Positions 1 through 14,680 are shown, counted from the first letter of the stretch. The stretch is DNA of 64,000 bases from Methylomarinovum tepidoasis (GCF_030294985.1 NZ_AP024718.1:1255001-1319000), one strand, 5' to 3'. Notes: generated by a model not told the origin, from the letters alone. Numbers and translations: made by a program.

Positions 1-600
1 CCCGAACTTCCGCCCCAGCCAGGCGAGCACGGCCCGGATCGCCGCCCACAACCTGGGCAGCAGCCAGATCATCAGCAGGATGAAGGCCAGCAGCAGCCCC
101 AGAAACAGCCAGGGGTGGCGCAGCGAGGCCCAGATTCCGGCAAAGACCGCTATGTCTTCGGCCACCGAGGCGGTCCAGTTGCTGAAAGGCTCGGGGGAGG
201 TGTTGATGAGCATTCGGGTGCTCATCTTGGTGGCGTGGGTGCCGGCGGCGATTCCCCCGCCGACGATCGCCGCCGCCAGTTCCACCGCGGGGTTGAGGTC
301 GCCGATGGCGCCGGCCGCGAGCATGGCGCCGGCGGGAATGCGGATGAAGGTGTGCAGGCTGTCCCAGCCGGTGTCGACGCCGGGGGTTTTGTCGGCGACG
401 AATTCCACCAGGTACATGAACCCGGCGGCGCCGATGACCAGCGGATTGGCGAGGATCTGCAGATCCGGCGGCAGCTGCAGGTTGCCGGTCTGGGCCAGGA
501 TGCCGAGCGCCAGCAGAGTGGCGTACAGATTGAGGCCGCTGGCCCAGGCGGCGCCCATGGACAGGGCCAGGGTCTGGGTGATCTGGTCTAGGGTTTCCAT
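1..600 (-). CDS. DUF4126 family membrane protein (partial, C-terminus off the window)
   Basis: Reverse-strand frame open from ATG at 600 to the left edge, giving 200 residues without a stop. A GGAGCC ribosome-binding site lies just upstream of the ATG. The product starts METLDQITQTLALSMGAAWA and is rich in alanine, glycine and leucine. It contains the stretch VEFVADKTPGVDTGWDSLHT, typical of the DUF4126 family, and a strongly hydrophobic C-terminal helix (WLFLGLLLAFILLMIW). It is therefore an integral inner-membrane protein of unknown function. The gene is the first in its direction after a 103-base gap and is not coupled to the phosphate operon upstream. Family assignment is from recognised sequence, function unknown. 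Confidence 0.75.
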   Translation of the reverse strand, partial: METLDQITQTLALSMGAAWASGLNLYATLLALGILAQTGNLQLPPDLQILANPLVIGAAGFMYLVEFVADKTPGVDTGWDSLHTFIRIPAGAMLAAGAIGDLNPAVELAAAIVGGGIAAGTHATKMSTRMLINTSPEPFSNWTASVAEDIAVFAGIWASLRHPWLFLGLLLAFILLMIWLLPRLWAAIRAVLAWLGRKFG

Positions 601-703
601 CGGAGGCTCCGGACGGATGGACAGAATCCAAGGATAACCCAGCGGCGCTGAATCGTCATTGAACTGTTGCGGTAGGCCGCTTCCCGGCCCTCGAAAGCGC
701 AAA

Positions 704-1558
704 TCAATGGGTGCCGGGCGCGGTCAGTCTCTGCAACGCCTTGATCCTGAGCGGATTGGGCAGGGCTGTGAAGCGGCGCGCCAGCACGTGCTGGCCGGGC
801 GGTGACAGGGCGTGCCTGGCCAGTTCGACGGCTTCCTGCCGATCCGCATAAAAGTGAAGATAGAGGTAGTGGGTCAGCGGATAGCGCCCCTGCCCCAGGG
901 TGATGCGGTTCGGCGGGACCGGCCGCCCGTCGGGACGGCGTGCCAGCGCCAGGGCCCGGACGCCCTTCGCCGGTGCCAGGCTGGCGCTGGCGAAACCGAT
1001 GGCCCCGGGGGTGGCCGCCACGGCATCGATCACGTCCCTGTCTCCTGGCAGCTGTGCGACAGCGCCGGCAAGCGGCCTGCCACAGCCGACCTGCGCGCTG
1101 AATTGAAAGTGCCGGGCGGTCGCCGCCGCCAGTCCGAAACGTCGGGCCAGGGAGACAGGCGGCGCGGTAGGATGGCAACGGTTGGTGGCGAAGAACAGGC
1201 GTTCCAGCACCCCCAGGCTCAGGGATTGCAGGGGAGCGTCGCGGCGTACGTAGAGGGCGATGCCGTCGAGACCGACGGGCAGCGACAGCACCGGCCTGGG
1301 CAGCAGCCGCCGCTCCGCCGGCGTCAGCGGCCGGGCGATGGCGACGGCATCGGCACGTCCCTGGATCAGGGTCTGGACGGCCGTCAGGGCGTTGGCGGTC
1401 TGGCGGCTGGCGTCGGGTCGGGGTTCGATCCAGGCGGCAGCGACGGGCGCCAGCAGCGGTTCCGTCACTAGCCGCAGGGGTCGGGCGCTTGCCGCCGGCT
1501 CCAGGATTATCCAGCCGAGCAGAATGGTCAGGACGAAACAGCGTCCGCAGTGCCTCAT
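704..1558 (-). CDS. PstS-like periplasmic phosphate-binding protein
   Basis: A 284-residue protein with an N-terminal signal peptide (MRHCGRCFVLTILLGWIILE) followed by a PstS-type periplasmic binding fold. Recognisable elements are the segment with repeated GRADAVAIARPLTPAE and the later SASLAPAKGVRALAL, typical of the phosphate-binding superfamily. The start chosen is ATG at 1558, which overlaps the TGA of phoR in an ATGA junction; an upstream in-frame start at 1588 would lie inside phoR. It is the last gene of the phoB-phoR unit. The likely role is phosphate binding or sensing, inferred from fold and context. No pstC, pstA or pstB permease genes follow it, so it may be an accessory binding protein rather than the main transporter component. 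Confidence 0.7.
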   Translation of the reverse strand: MRHCGRCFVLTILLGWIILEPAASARPLRLVTEPLLAPVAAAWIEPRPDASRQTANALTAVQTLIQGRADAVAIARPLTPAERRLLPRPVLSLPVGLDGIALYVRRDAPLQSLSLGVLERLFFATNRCHPTAPPVSLARRFGLAAATARHFQFSAQVGCGRPLAGAVAQLPGDRDVIDAVAATPGAIGFASASLAPAKGVRALALARRPDGRPVPPNRITLGQGRYPLTHYLYLHFYADRQEAVELARHALSPPGQHVLARRFTALPNPLRIKALQRLTAPGTH

Positions 1559-2841
1559 CGCTGCACCCGGGCGGAGGGAAAGCGGCAACGGAACACGCTG
1601 CCCCGCCCGACTTCACTTTCGATTTCCAAATGGCTGCCGTGGCGGTTGAGCACGTGCTTGACGATCGCCAGACCCAGGCCGGTTCCGGTCGGATTGCGGG
1701 CATCGGCCTCCGGGACCCGGTAGAAACGCTCGGTCAGCCGCGGCAGATGTTCGGCCGGGATGCCGGGGCCGGTATCGGTGACTTCCAGGCAGGCCTGATC
1801 ACCGTCGTCGTACCAGCGGACCGTGATTTTCCCTTCCGGCTGGGTGTAGTGGACCGCGTTGACCACCAGGTTGGAAAAGGCGCTGCGCAGCTCCTGCCCG
1901 TTGCCGAGGAGACGGGCGGAAGATTCGATCTCAAGACGGATGGGGGCGGTTTCGGTCCGGAGGTGGGCGGCGTCGTGGCAAATGTCTTCGAGTATCGCCG
2001 CCACTTCGACGGAGCGATCGTGGCTGACCTGGCAGCGATCGGTTTCCAGTCGGCTCAAGTAGAGGAGGTCGTCGATCAGATGCTGAAGCCGGCGGATTTG
2101 TTCGTCCATGCGCGGCAGCACCGGGCGCAGGGATTCGGTTACCGCCCCGCTGTCCATGAGGGTTTCCAGATAGCCTTTGAGCACTGTGATCGGCGTGCGC
2201 AGTTCGTGGGAGGCGTGGGCGACGAAATCCCGTCGCTGCCGCTCCAGGAGCCGGATCTGGGTGACGTCCTGGGCGATGAGCAGATAGTGATCGGCGGTAT
2301 AGGGAACGATGCGGATCTCCAGTTGCAGGCGTTCGTCGCCGGGTGCAGGCAGGGTGACCGGCCGGTCGAAACGGCGGGCCTCAAGGTGGTCGATGAACCG
2401 CGGTGAACGCAGCAGCGCGTCGATTCGGATGCCGATGTCCCGGCGCCTCAGATCCAACAATTGGGCGGCGACGGGGTTGAACCATTCGATGATGAAGTCT
2501 TCGTCCAGCACCACGGTGGCGTCCGGTAACGCCTCGGTGGCTTGGCGAAAGCGTTTGAGCATTTTCCCCAGGCGGCGCTTGCGTCGCTGGTGGCGGCGTT
2601 GCAGCAACCGTTGCCGGTGGAAGATTTCGCTCCAGACGCCGTTGCCGTCGGGAAGTTCGGTCTTGCGGTCGTTCAGCCAGGCCAGCAGCTGGGCGGCATA
2701 GTACAGATGACGGCCCAGGTAGAGAAGCAAGAAGACCGCCAGGGTGAGGAAGAGACGCTGCTCGAGCCAGCCGACCAGCAGCGCCGCCAGCAATCCCCAG
2801 AAAACGATCGGGCCTTCCGTGCGCCAGAGCAGGGCGTTCAA
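1555..2841 (-). CDS. phoR: Phosphate regulon sensor histidine kinase PhoR
   Basis: A 428-residue membrane histidine kinase. Two N-terminal hydrophobic helices (residues about 10-50) anchor it. A charged linker follows, then a PAS domain (about 95-195, with ALPDATVVLDEDFIIEWFN), the HisKA dimerisation domain with H-box HASHELRTPITVLKGY (phospho-accepting His near 209), and a HATPase domain with N-box NLVVNAVHYT and glycine boxes DTGPGIP and GTGLGLAI. The layout matches PhoR, which controls PhoB by phosphorylation under phosphate limitation. It lies 6 bases after phoB and overlaps the PstS-like gene downstream by four bases, so the three are probably cotranslated. The PAS domain and its phoB neighbour distinguish it from other kinases. 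Confidence 0.92.
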   Translation of the reverse strand: MNALLWRTEGPIVFWGLLAALLVGWLEQRLFLTLAVFLLLYLGRHLYYAAQLLAWLNDRKTELPDGNGVWSEIFHRQRLLQRRHQRRKRRLGKMLKRFRQATEALPDATVVLDEDFIIEWFNPVAAQLLDLRRRDIGIRIDALLRSPRFIDHLEARRFDRPVTLPAPGDERLQLEIRIVPYTADHYLLIAQDVTQIRLLERQRRDFVAHASHELRTPITVLKGYLETLMDSGAVTESLRPVLPRMDEQIRRLQHLIDDLLYLSRLETDRCQVSHDRSVEVAAILEDICHDAAHLRTETAPIRLEIESSARLLGNGQELRSAFSNLVVNAVHYTQPEGKITVRWYDDGDQACLEVTDTGPGIPAEHLPRLTERFYRVPEADARNPTGTGLGLAIVKHVLNRHGSHLEIESEVGRGSVFRCRFPSARVQR

Positions 2842-2847
2842 GTGAGC

Positions 2848-3537
2848 TTAAGGCTGTGCCGTGAAGCGGTAGCCGAAACCGCGGACCGTCTGGATCATAG
2901 CATCGCGGCCGAATTCCGCCAAGATCTTGCGCAAGCGGCGGATATGGACGTCCACGGTGCGTTCCTCGATATAGGCCTCCCGTCCCCAGACCCGGTCGAG
3001 CAGCTGAGGACGGCTGTAGACCTTGTCGGGATGGGTGAGGAAGAATTCCAGCAGGCGGTATTCGGTGGGGCTGAGATCGACCGGGCGGCGGTCGATCTCC
3101 ACCTGGTGTTCTTCAGGGTTGAGGGTGATGCCACCGACATGGAGGATGCCGGGTTTCTCCCCCTTGCCGAAGCGGCGCAGCACGGCGTTGATGCGGGCGA
3201 TCAGTTCCCGCGGGGAGAAGGGTTTGGTGACGTAGTCGTCGGCGCAGTCGAGGCCGGCGATCTTGTCCTCCTCCTCGCCGCGGGCGGTCAGCAGGATGAT
3301 GGGCAGGTCGCTGAAATCGGCGTCACGGCGCAGCCGCCGGGCCCAGTCGATACCGCTCTGGCCGGGAAGCATCCAGTCGAGCAGAATCAGATCCGGACGT
3401 TTCCGGGACAATTGACGGTTCGCTTGGCGGGTGTCGGGGGCTTCCTGGACCTCGAAGCCGGCCTGTCTGAGGACCATCCGCAGCATTTCGCGGATGGGCG
3501 TTTCGTCCTCGACGATCAGAATAGCGACGTTTGCCAT
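2848..3537 (-). CDS. phoB: Phosphate regulon response regulator PhoB
   Basis: A 229-residue OmpR/PhoB-type regulator. The receiver domain (1-120) carries the acidic pocket in VEDE, the phospho-accepting Asp in LLDWMLPGQSG and the conserved Lys in DYVTKPFSPREL. The C-terminal winged-helix DNA-binding domain (about 130-227) ends YRLLEFFLTHPDKVYSR...VDVHIRRLRK...VRGFGYRF. The length is that of E. coli PhoB (229). It binds pho boxes to activate phosphate-starvation genes. phoR follows six bases downstream. I looked for a pho box in the 79-base upstream gap and found only two TGTCA repeats 25 bases apart, which is not the expected 11 or 22 base period. Confidence 0.94.
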   Translation of the reverse strand: MANVAILIVEDETPIREMLRMVLRQAGFEVQEAPDTRQANRQLSRKRPDLILLDWMLPGQSGIDWARRLRRDADFSDLPIILLTARGEEEDKIAGLDCADDYVTKPFSPRELIARINAVLRRFGKGEKPGILHVGGITLNPEEHQVEIDRRPVDLSPTEYRLLEFFLTHPDKVYSRPQLLDRVWGREAYIEERTVDVHIRRLRKILAEFGRDAMIQTVRGFGYRFTAQP

Positions 3538-3616
3538 GATGGTTCGAAAGCAATCGGCTTGACAATCAGTTCATCCCCGGCAGATGACAATCGTGTGAGC
3601 TGCCGGGTGCCTGTCT

Positions 3617-4273
3617 TCAGCGCTGCATCGGCCGGATGCGGATCTCCACCCGCCGGTTCATGGCCCGCCCCTGGGGGGTCGAATTGTCGGCGATGGGCAT
3701 GCTTTCCCCCATGCCGCGGGCGATGATGCGGTTGGGGGCGATCCCCTGGGCGATGAGGTACTGGGCCACCGCCTGGGCCCGGCGTTGGGACAGTTGCAGG
3801 TTGTATTCCTCGCTGCCGGTGGAATCGGTATGACCGGTGATTTCAATCAGGGTTTCCGGATATTCCTTCAGTACCAGGGCGATGGCGTTGAGGGTGGAAT
3901 AGAACTGCGGGGCGATTTCGGAAGAATTGGTGGCGAAGGTGATGTTGCCTGGCATGATCAGACGCAGGTTGTTGCCTTCGCGCACCAGCCGTACCCCGGT
4001 GCCGGCCAGTTTTTGGCGCAGGATGGCTTCCTGGCGGTCCATGTAGGCGCCGACGCCCATCCCTGCAAGGGCGCCGACCCCGGCGCCGATGGCGGCGCCT
4101 TTTCCAGGGTTGCCGGCGATGGCGCCGCCGGCCGCCCCTAGGGCCGCGCCGGCTGCCGCGCCTCCCAGGGTGCCGATGACGGTCTTGCTGACCTGGGGTT
4201 CGCCGGTGTAAGGATTGGTGGTGCAGCCGGCCAGCAGCATCAGGCCGGGAATGAGTACGAGTTTTTTGTTCAT
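3617..4273 (-). CDS. OmpA-family outer-membrane lipoprotein with glycine-zipper domain
   Basis: A 218-residue lipoprotein. The signal peptide ends in a lipobox (MLLAGC, Cys 17). A glycine zipper follows (about 35-85, repeated GAAAGAALGAAGGAIAG pattern), then an OmpA C-terminal peptidoglycan-binding domain (about 105-215) with ITGHTDSTGSEEYN and SQRRAQAVAQYL. It resembles YiaD/Pal-like proteins that link the outer membrane to peptidoglycan. Start ATG at 4273 is chosen because an AAGGAG site lies eight bases upstream and because it places the signal peptide at the N-terminus; an open frame extends further up without a signal. It is transcribed towards phoB with a 79-base gap, probably as its own unit. 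Confidence 0.88.
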   Translation of the reverse strand: MNKKLVLIPGLMLLAGCTTNPYTGEPQVSKTVIGTLGGAAAGAALGAAGGAIAGNPGKGAAIGAGVGALAGMGVGAYMDRQEAILRQKLAGTGVRLVREGNNLRLIMPGNITFATNSSEIAPQFYSTLNAIALVLKEYPETLIEITGHTDSTGSEEYNLQLSQRRAQAVAQYLIAQGIAPNRIIARGMGESMPIADNSTPQGRAMNRRVEIRIRPMQR

Positions 4274-4477
4274 GGCGTTCTCCTTGGCGATGTCGTTGGA
4301 ATGGGTCGAATCATGGCAGCATCGGGATGAATCCGTCATGAATCCCGTTCAGCCGACGATGAGGAATTCTCACCCCGGATTTCCCGATTGCTGCTACATT
4401 TCAGTTAGAATAACGCGATTTGGCGCGGATTGCGCATTTCGCCGATTTCCAAGCTCAATGACAAGAGGTTTTTCAGG

Positions 4478-6984
<2,507 letters not shown>

Positions 6985-7008
6985 CGTCGTAAACGATCAG
7001 GAAGTTGC

Positions 7009-7848
7009 GTGAGCCGTTCCATCGCCCTGAGTTTCGAATTCTTTCCGCCCCGTTCAGCGGAGATGGCCGCCCAGCTGCGTGACGCCTACCGACAACTGGC
7101 CGCTCTCGGTCCGGCCTATTTCTCGGTTACCTACGGCGCCGGGGGCAGCACCCGCGACAAGACCTTCGAAACCGTGCTAGAGATCCAGCGCGAAACCGGG
7201 GTCGAGGCAGCGCCCCACCTGTCGTGCATCGGCTCGACCAAAGCCGAGATCCGCGCCCTGTTGGACCACTACCGCGACCGGGGCATCCGCCGCCTCGTCG
7301 CCCTGCGCGGCGATCTACCCTCGGGGATGCACGCCGATGGCGATTTCCGCTACGCCAGCGATCTGGTGACCTTCATCCGTGCCGAAACCGGCGACCATTT
7401 CCACCTGGAGGTGGCCGCCTATCCGGAAACCCATCCCCAGGCGCCCAGCTACCCGGACGACCTGCAGCACTTCGTCACCAAGGTCGAGGCCGGGGCCGAC
7501 GGGGCCATCACCCAGTACTTCTACAACGCCGACGCCTACTTCCATTTCGTCGCCGACTGCCGCGACCTGGGGGTGGCCATTCCCATCGTCCCCGGCATCA
7601 TGCCGGTGACCAATTACGCCCAGCTGGCGCGCTTTTCCGATCTGTGCGGTGCCGAGATCCCGCGTTGGATGCGCAAACGTCTGGAGGCCTTCGACGGTAA
7701 TCTGGCGGCAATCCGCGCCTTCGGCATCGAAGTGGTGACCGAACTGTGCCAGCGCCTCATCGAAGGGGGCGTGCCCGGCCTGCACTTCTACACCATGAAC
7801 CGGGCCGAACCAACCCTGACCATCTGCCGTAATCTGGGTCTGGCCTGA
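7009..7848 (+). CDS. metF: Methylenetetrahydrofolate reductase
   Basis: Reduces 5,10-methylenetetrahydrofolate to 5-methyltetrahydrofolate, supplying methyl groups for methionine synthesis. The 279-residue TIM-barrel flavoprotein begins with the family motif SFEFFPPRS and carries FSVTYGAGGST, APHLSCIG, LRGD and the flavin/folate-site region HLEVAAYPETHP. It ends with PGLHFYTMNR. The start is GTG at 7009, with a CAGGAAG ribosome site. The size matches the short bacterial MetF without the eukaryotic regulatory domain. Placement after metK and ahcY fits a methionine/SAM regeneration operon. Confidence 0.95.
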   Translation: MSRSIALSFEFFPPRSAEMAAQLRDAYRQLAALGPAYFSVTYGAGGSTRDKTFETVLEIQRETGVEAAPHLSCIGSTKAEIRALLDHYRDRGIRRLVALRGDLPSGMHADGDFRYASDLVTFIRAETGDHFHLEVAAYPETHPQAPSYPDDLQHFVTKVEAGADGAITQYFYNADAYFHFVADCRDLGVAIPIVPGIMPVTNYAQLARFSDLCGAEIPRWMRKRLEAFDGNLAAIRAFGIEVVTELCQRLIEGGVPGLHFYTMNRAEPTLTICRNLGLA

Positions 7849-7852
7849 TTGA

Positions 7853-8569
7853 GTGCGCCGTCCCCGTCTCTATCTTCCCCGCCCGCTTCGGTCTGACAGC
7901 GAGATCGCCGTCACGGACGATCGGGCCCGCTACCTGCGTACCGTGCTGCGCCTGCGCCCCGGGGCCGCCCTCGTGGTCTTCAACGGCGAGGGCGGCGAAT
8001 TCGAGGCCGAAGTTCTCGCCCTCGACCGCAAGGCGGTACGCCTTCGCATCGGTCCCTGGCACGAGCGGGAGGCCGAATCTCCCCTGAAGATCCATCTGGG
8101 GCTTGCCATCGCCAAGGGCGAGCGCATGGACTGGGCGGTGCAGAAGGCGGTGGAGCTGGGGGTGGCGGCCATCACCCCGCTGCTGACCGCGCGCTGTAAC
8201 GTCCGTCTCGAAGGCGACAGGTCCGAACACAAGCGCCGCCACTGGCAGGCCATCGCCGTCGCCGCCTGCGAGCAGTGCGGTCGCAATCGCGTTCCGGAGA
8301 CGCTGACGCCTCAGGCCCTGGCCGACTGGCTGCCGGGCCGCCGGGGGCTGGTGCTCGACCCGGACGGTCGTCCCCTTGCCGCCTTGCCTGCCCCGGACGC
8401 GGAATTGAGCCTGCTGATCGGTCCGGAAGGCGGGCTGACATCCGAGGAACTGGATCGCGCCAGGGCGGCCGGTTTCGCCCCGGCAGCCCTGGGACCGCGG
8501 ATTCTGCGGGTGGAGACTGCCGCCGTGGCGGCGCTGACGGCGGTACAGTTGTGCTGGGGGGATTTCTGA
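7853..8569 (+). CDS. rsmE: 16S rRNA m3U1498 methyltransferase RsmE
   Basis: A 238-residue SPOUT-class methyltransferase that methylates U1498 of 16S rRNA using SAM. The N-terminal PUA-like domain (about 1-70) is followed by the knotted SPOUT domain with KAVELGVAAITPLLTARCNV, LIGPEGGLTSEE and the C-terminal LGPRILRVETAAVAAL that forms the knot and SAM site. GTG at 7853 is the start, four bases after the metF stop, so it is probably in the metK operon. Grouping a SAM-dependent enzyme with SAM-cycle genes is consistent but may be incidental. Confidence 0.92.
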   Translation: MRRPRLYLPRPLRSDSEIAVTDDRARYLRTVLRLRPGAALVVFNGEGGEFEAEVLALDRKAVRLRIGPWHEREAESPLKIHLGLAIAKGERMDWAVQKAVELGVAAITPLLTARCNVRLEGDRSEHKRRHWQAIAVAACEQCGRNRVPETLTPQALADWLPGRRGLVLDPDGRPLAALPAPDAELSLLIGPEGGLTSEELDRARAAGFAPAALGPRILRVETAAVAALTAVQLCWGDF

Positions 8570-8653
8570 GTCTCTTAAGGGGTGGCCATTGCCAGGGAAG
8601 GCTTGGTTTTCATCCGTATTCCTCTCGACTATTGCAACTGCGCAGCAGAGATA

Positions 8654-8672
8654 TATAATGATAATCATTATT
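8654..8672. promoter_or_regulatory. Fur box upstream of the di-heme cytochrome gene
   Basis: The 19-base TATAATGATAATCATTATT matches the classical Fur consensus GATAATGATAATCATTATC at 17 of 19 positions, differing only at the two end bases. It sits 28 bases upstream of the ATG of the MauG-family gene, overlapping the expected promoter region. Fur bound to ferrous iron would repress the gene when iron is plentiful. This is the clearest regulator site in the window. Binding itself is inferred from the sequence match. Confidence 0.85.
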
Positions 8673-8700
8673 ATTAACAATCAACAATAGAGAGGTCGAT

Positions 8701-9942
8701 ATGTCTCGCCTGCCCTTGCCTGTCTCAGTCGTTCGCACGCTCGTTGCCGCCTCCTTCTGCACCTTACCGATCTGGGGCATCCCAACCCAGACTCTGGCGT
8801 CCAAGTTGGATCATACGCATCGTTCCATGTACAAAGAGCGTTTGGAAGCCCATCTGGGCAGAGCGCTTTTTTTCGATACCCGCCTGTCGGAACCTGCGGG
8901 ACAGTCTTGCGCCAGCTGCCATGATCCTGACCATGCCTTCACGGATCCGGACAAGGGCGTTCCCACCTCCGAGGGGGTGCTTCCGGACCGCTTTGGCCTG
9001 CGCAACACCCCGCAGGCGGCCTATGCCGCCTTCAGTCCGGCGTTCCATTTCGATCCCGAGGAAGGGCTGTGGTTCGGCGGTCAGTTCCTCGATGGCAGAG
9101 CTGCGACGCTGGAAGAACAGGCCAAGCAGCCCTTCCTGAATCCGTTGGAAATGAACAACCCGGATGTCGCCACGTTGGTCGAGAAGGTGCGTCGGGCGCC
9201 CTATGCGCTGCTGTTCGAAATAGTCTATGGGCCTGGGGCGCTGGATGACGATGCCCAGTTGTTCGAGTACGTGGCAAGCGCGATCGCCCGCTTCGAGCGC
9301 ACCCGCTTCTTTTCCCCTTTCACTTCGAAGTACGATGCCTGGCTGCATGGAGAAGCCGAGTTGAGCGAACAGGAGCTGCGTGGCCTGGCGCTCTTCAACG
9401 ATCCCAAGAAAGGCAATTGCGCCGCCTGCCATCCGAGTGCGCCGGACGAGGATGGCAACCCGCCGCTCTTTACCGATTTCAGCTATGACAATCTCGGTGT
9501 ACCGCGCAATCCGGGCAATCCTTTCTACGAGAACGACCCGACGATCGTGGGTGATGCGGTACACCAAGTGGATCTGGGCCTGGGTGATACCCTGCGTGCC
9601 TGGATGGAGCGTCACGGGTCTCTGCCGGAAGGGGCGTCCGATCCTGCAGAGGAGGATGGCAAGTTCAAGGTTCCCTCACTGCGCAACGTGGCCATTACCG
9701 GACCCTACATGCACAACGGTATCTTCACCACGCTGCGTCAGGTCGTCCAGTTCTACAATACGCGCGATCTGCATCCGGACCGCTGGGGACCACCGGAAGT
9801 CCCGGAAACCATGAACAGGGAGGAATTAGGCAACCTGGGGCTCACCGATCAGGAGATCGACGATATCGTCGCCTTTCTCAAGACCCTGACCGACGGCTAT
9901 CTTCCCCGGCGCTGGGGTGACGGTCCTATGGGGTGGGACTGA
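8701..9942 (+). CDS. Di-heme cytochrome c peroxidase / MauG-family protein
   Basis: A 413-residue exported protein with an N-terminal signal peptide and two c-type heme sites, CASCH (70-74) and CAACH (240-244), the arrangement of bacterial di-heme peroxidases and MauG-like enzymes. Other family elements are RALFFDTRLS before the first heme, FTDFSYDNLGVPRNP after the second and GPYMHNGIFTTLRQVVQFYN near the C-terminus. The Met in YMHNG sits where peroxidases have the distal Met and MauG has Tyr, so a peroxidase-like ligand set is likelier. It would act in the periplasm, reducing peroxide or oxidising a protein partner. AGAGAGG precedes the ATG and a Fur box lies upstream. No MauG or MbnP-like substrate gene is adjacent. 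Confidence 0.88.
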   Translation: MSRLPLPVSVVRTLVAASFCTLPIWGIPTQTLASKLDHTHRSMYKERLEAHLGRALFFDTRLSEPAGQSCASCHDPDHAFTDPDKGVPTSEGVLPDRFGLRNTPQAAYAAFSPAFHFDPEEGLWFGGQFLDGRAATLEEQAKQPFLNPLEMNNPDVATLVEKVRRAPYALLFEIVYGPGALDDDAQLFEYVASAIARFERTRFFSPFTSKYDAWLHGEAELSEQELRGLALFNDPKKGNCAACHPSAPDEDGNPPLFTDFSYDNLGVPRNPGNPFYENDPTIVGDAVHQVDLGLGDTLRAWMERHGSLPEGASDPAEEDGKFKVPSLRNVAITGPYMHNGIFTTLRQVVQFYNTRDLHPDRWGPPEVPETMNREELGNLGLTDQEIDDIVAFLKTLTDGYLPRRWGDGPMGWD

Positions 9943-9965
9943 AGGTCTTACGTGCCGTATGTGAG

Positions 9966-9983
9966 CCGAACAGGGAGGTTCGG
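9966..9983. terminator. Weak hairpin between convergent genes
   Basis: CCGAAC and GTTCGG form a six-base stem with a six-base loop, in the gap between the di-heme cytochrome gene and thiC, which converge here. It is followed on the plus strand by TTCCCCC rather than a clean T-run, so termination is only possible, not clear. Confidence 0.3.
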
Positions 9984-10009
9984 TTCCCCCAGATTGCCTG
10001 AAAGCCGCA

Positions 10010-13180
<3,171 letters not shown>

Positions 13181-13184
<4 letters not shown>

Positions 13185-14680
13185 GCCAGCCTCCGGCCGG
13201 GGCGGCGGTGATTTTCGGTGCGCCAGGGACGGTTGGCGAGGACGAAGGCCAGGGCCAGGTTCGCCAGCAGCCAGTCGCGGCCGATGAGGATCAGCGCCAC
13301 CCAGGAATAGCCGCCGTAAGGTTCGGTGATGTCCTGATACAGATCGCCGGCGAGAATCACCAGCAGCACCAGGGGGACGAAGAACTTGATCAGCCCGTCC
13401 CAGTAAGCCCCGAGGTGGACCGAGGAGATCCGGTTGACGTGCTCGCGCAGCAGCGGCAGCCGGAAGCACCAGCCGATGACGAGGCACTCCAGCACCCCTA
13501 CCAGTACCAGACCGTAGTGGGTCAGGAAATGATCGACGATGTCGAGCCACAGCAGGCCGGCGCGGGTGGCAAAGACGATGGAGCCGAGGAAGCCGAGGAT
13601 ACAGACGACGGTCACCAGTGGCCCCCGCGGGGCGCCGAACTTGTCCGCCACCGCGGAAATGAAGGCCTCGATGATCGACACCGCCGACGACAGCCCCGCC
13701 ACCACCAGACACAGGAAGAACACCGCCCCGAACAGGTTGCCGCCGGGCATCAGCGACATCGCCTTGGGATAGGCGACGAAGGCCAGGCCGATGCTCTTGG
13801 TCACCACCTCGGCGAGTGGTTTGCCCTCGGCGCTGGCCATGAAGCCGAGCACGGCGAACACGGCGATGCCGGCGAACAGGGAGTAGCCGCAGTTGATGAA
13901 GGCGGTCAGCAGGGCGTTGCCGGTGATCTCGGCCTTGTCGGGCAGGTAGCTGGCATAGGCGATCATGATGCCGAAGCCCAGGCTCAGGGTGAAGAAGATC
14001 TGGCTGTAGGCGTCGATCCACACCTTGGGGTTGGCGAGCTTGGAAAAGTCGGGGGTGACGTAGGCTTTCAGGCCGGTCAGGGCCCCGTCCAGGGTCAGGG
14101 ACCAGAACACCAGGACGGCGGTCAGCCCCAGCAGGGTGGGCATGAGGATCTTGCTGGCCAGTTCGATGCCCCGTTGCACGCCCCGATAGACGATCCACCA
14201 GCTTGAGAACCAGACGGCGATCAGGCCGTAGAGGATGGGGGTGCGGATCTCGCCCAGGTCCGCAGGAGAGTCGGACACCTGTAGGAAGCGTTTGAAGAAA
14301 AAGGCGTTGGGATTGTCCCCCCAGGCGAGACGGAAACTGTAGAAGAAATAATCCAGACACCAGGCGATCACCACGCTATAGTACAGCATGATGCCGAACA
14401 GGGTCAGGCATACCGCCCACCAACCGAGCCATTCCCAGCGCCGGCCGATCTTGGCGTAGGCCAGGGGAGCCGAGCCGATGCGCTCGTGGCCGATGGCGTA
14501 TTCCAGGATCAGCAGTGGGATGCCGGCGGTCAGCAGCGCGGTGAGGTAGGGAATCAGGAAGGCGCCGCCGCCGTGCTCGTAAGCCAGATAGCTGAAGCGC
14601 CAGATGTTGCCCAGGCCGATGGCCGATCCTACCGCCGCCATCAGAAAGCCCCATTCGCTCTTCCACTGTTCCCGCGCCAT
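13181..14680 (-). CDS. Sodium-dependent transporter of the neurotransmitter:sodium symporter (SNF) family
   Basis: A 499-residue inner-membrane protein with about twelve transmembrane helices in a LeuT-like fold. The signature is in the first helix: WGFLMAAVGSAIGLGNIWRF, with the unwound GLGNIWRF sodium/substrate region. It also has YLTALLTAGIPLLILEYAIG and CGYSLFAGIAVFAVLG. Bacterial members import amino acids with sodium. GGAAAGG precedes the ATG at 14680. The gene is cotranslated with the class V aminotransferase downstream. The exact substrate is not evident. Confidence 0.9.

Noticed and set aside
3538-3616. Pho box upstream of phoB
   Set aside because: Two TGTCA repeats occur but 25 bases apart, not at the 11 or 22 base period that PhoB needs, so the match is too weak to report.
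4274-4477. SAM or SAH riboswitch before metK
   Set aside because: The 204-base gap has no recognisable SAM-I, SAM-II or SAH core. The short gaps between metK, ahcY and metF leave no room for one.
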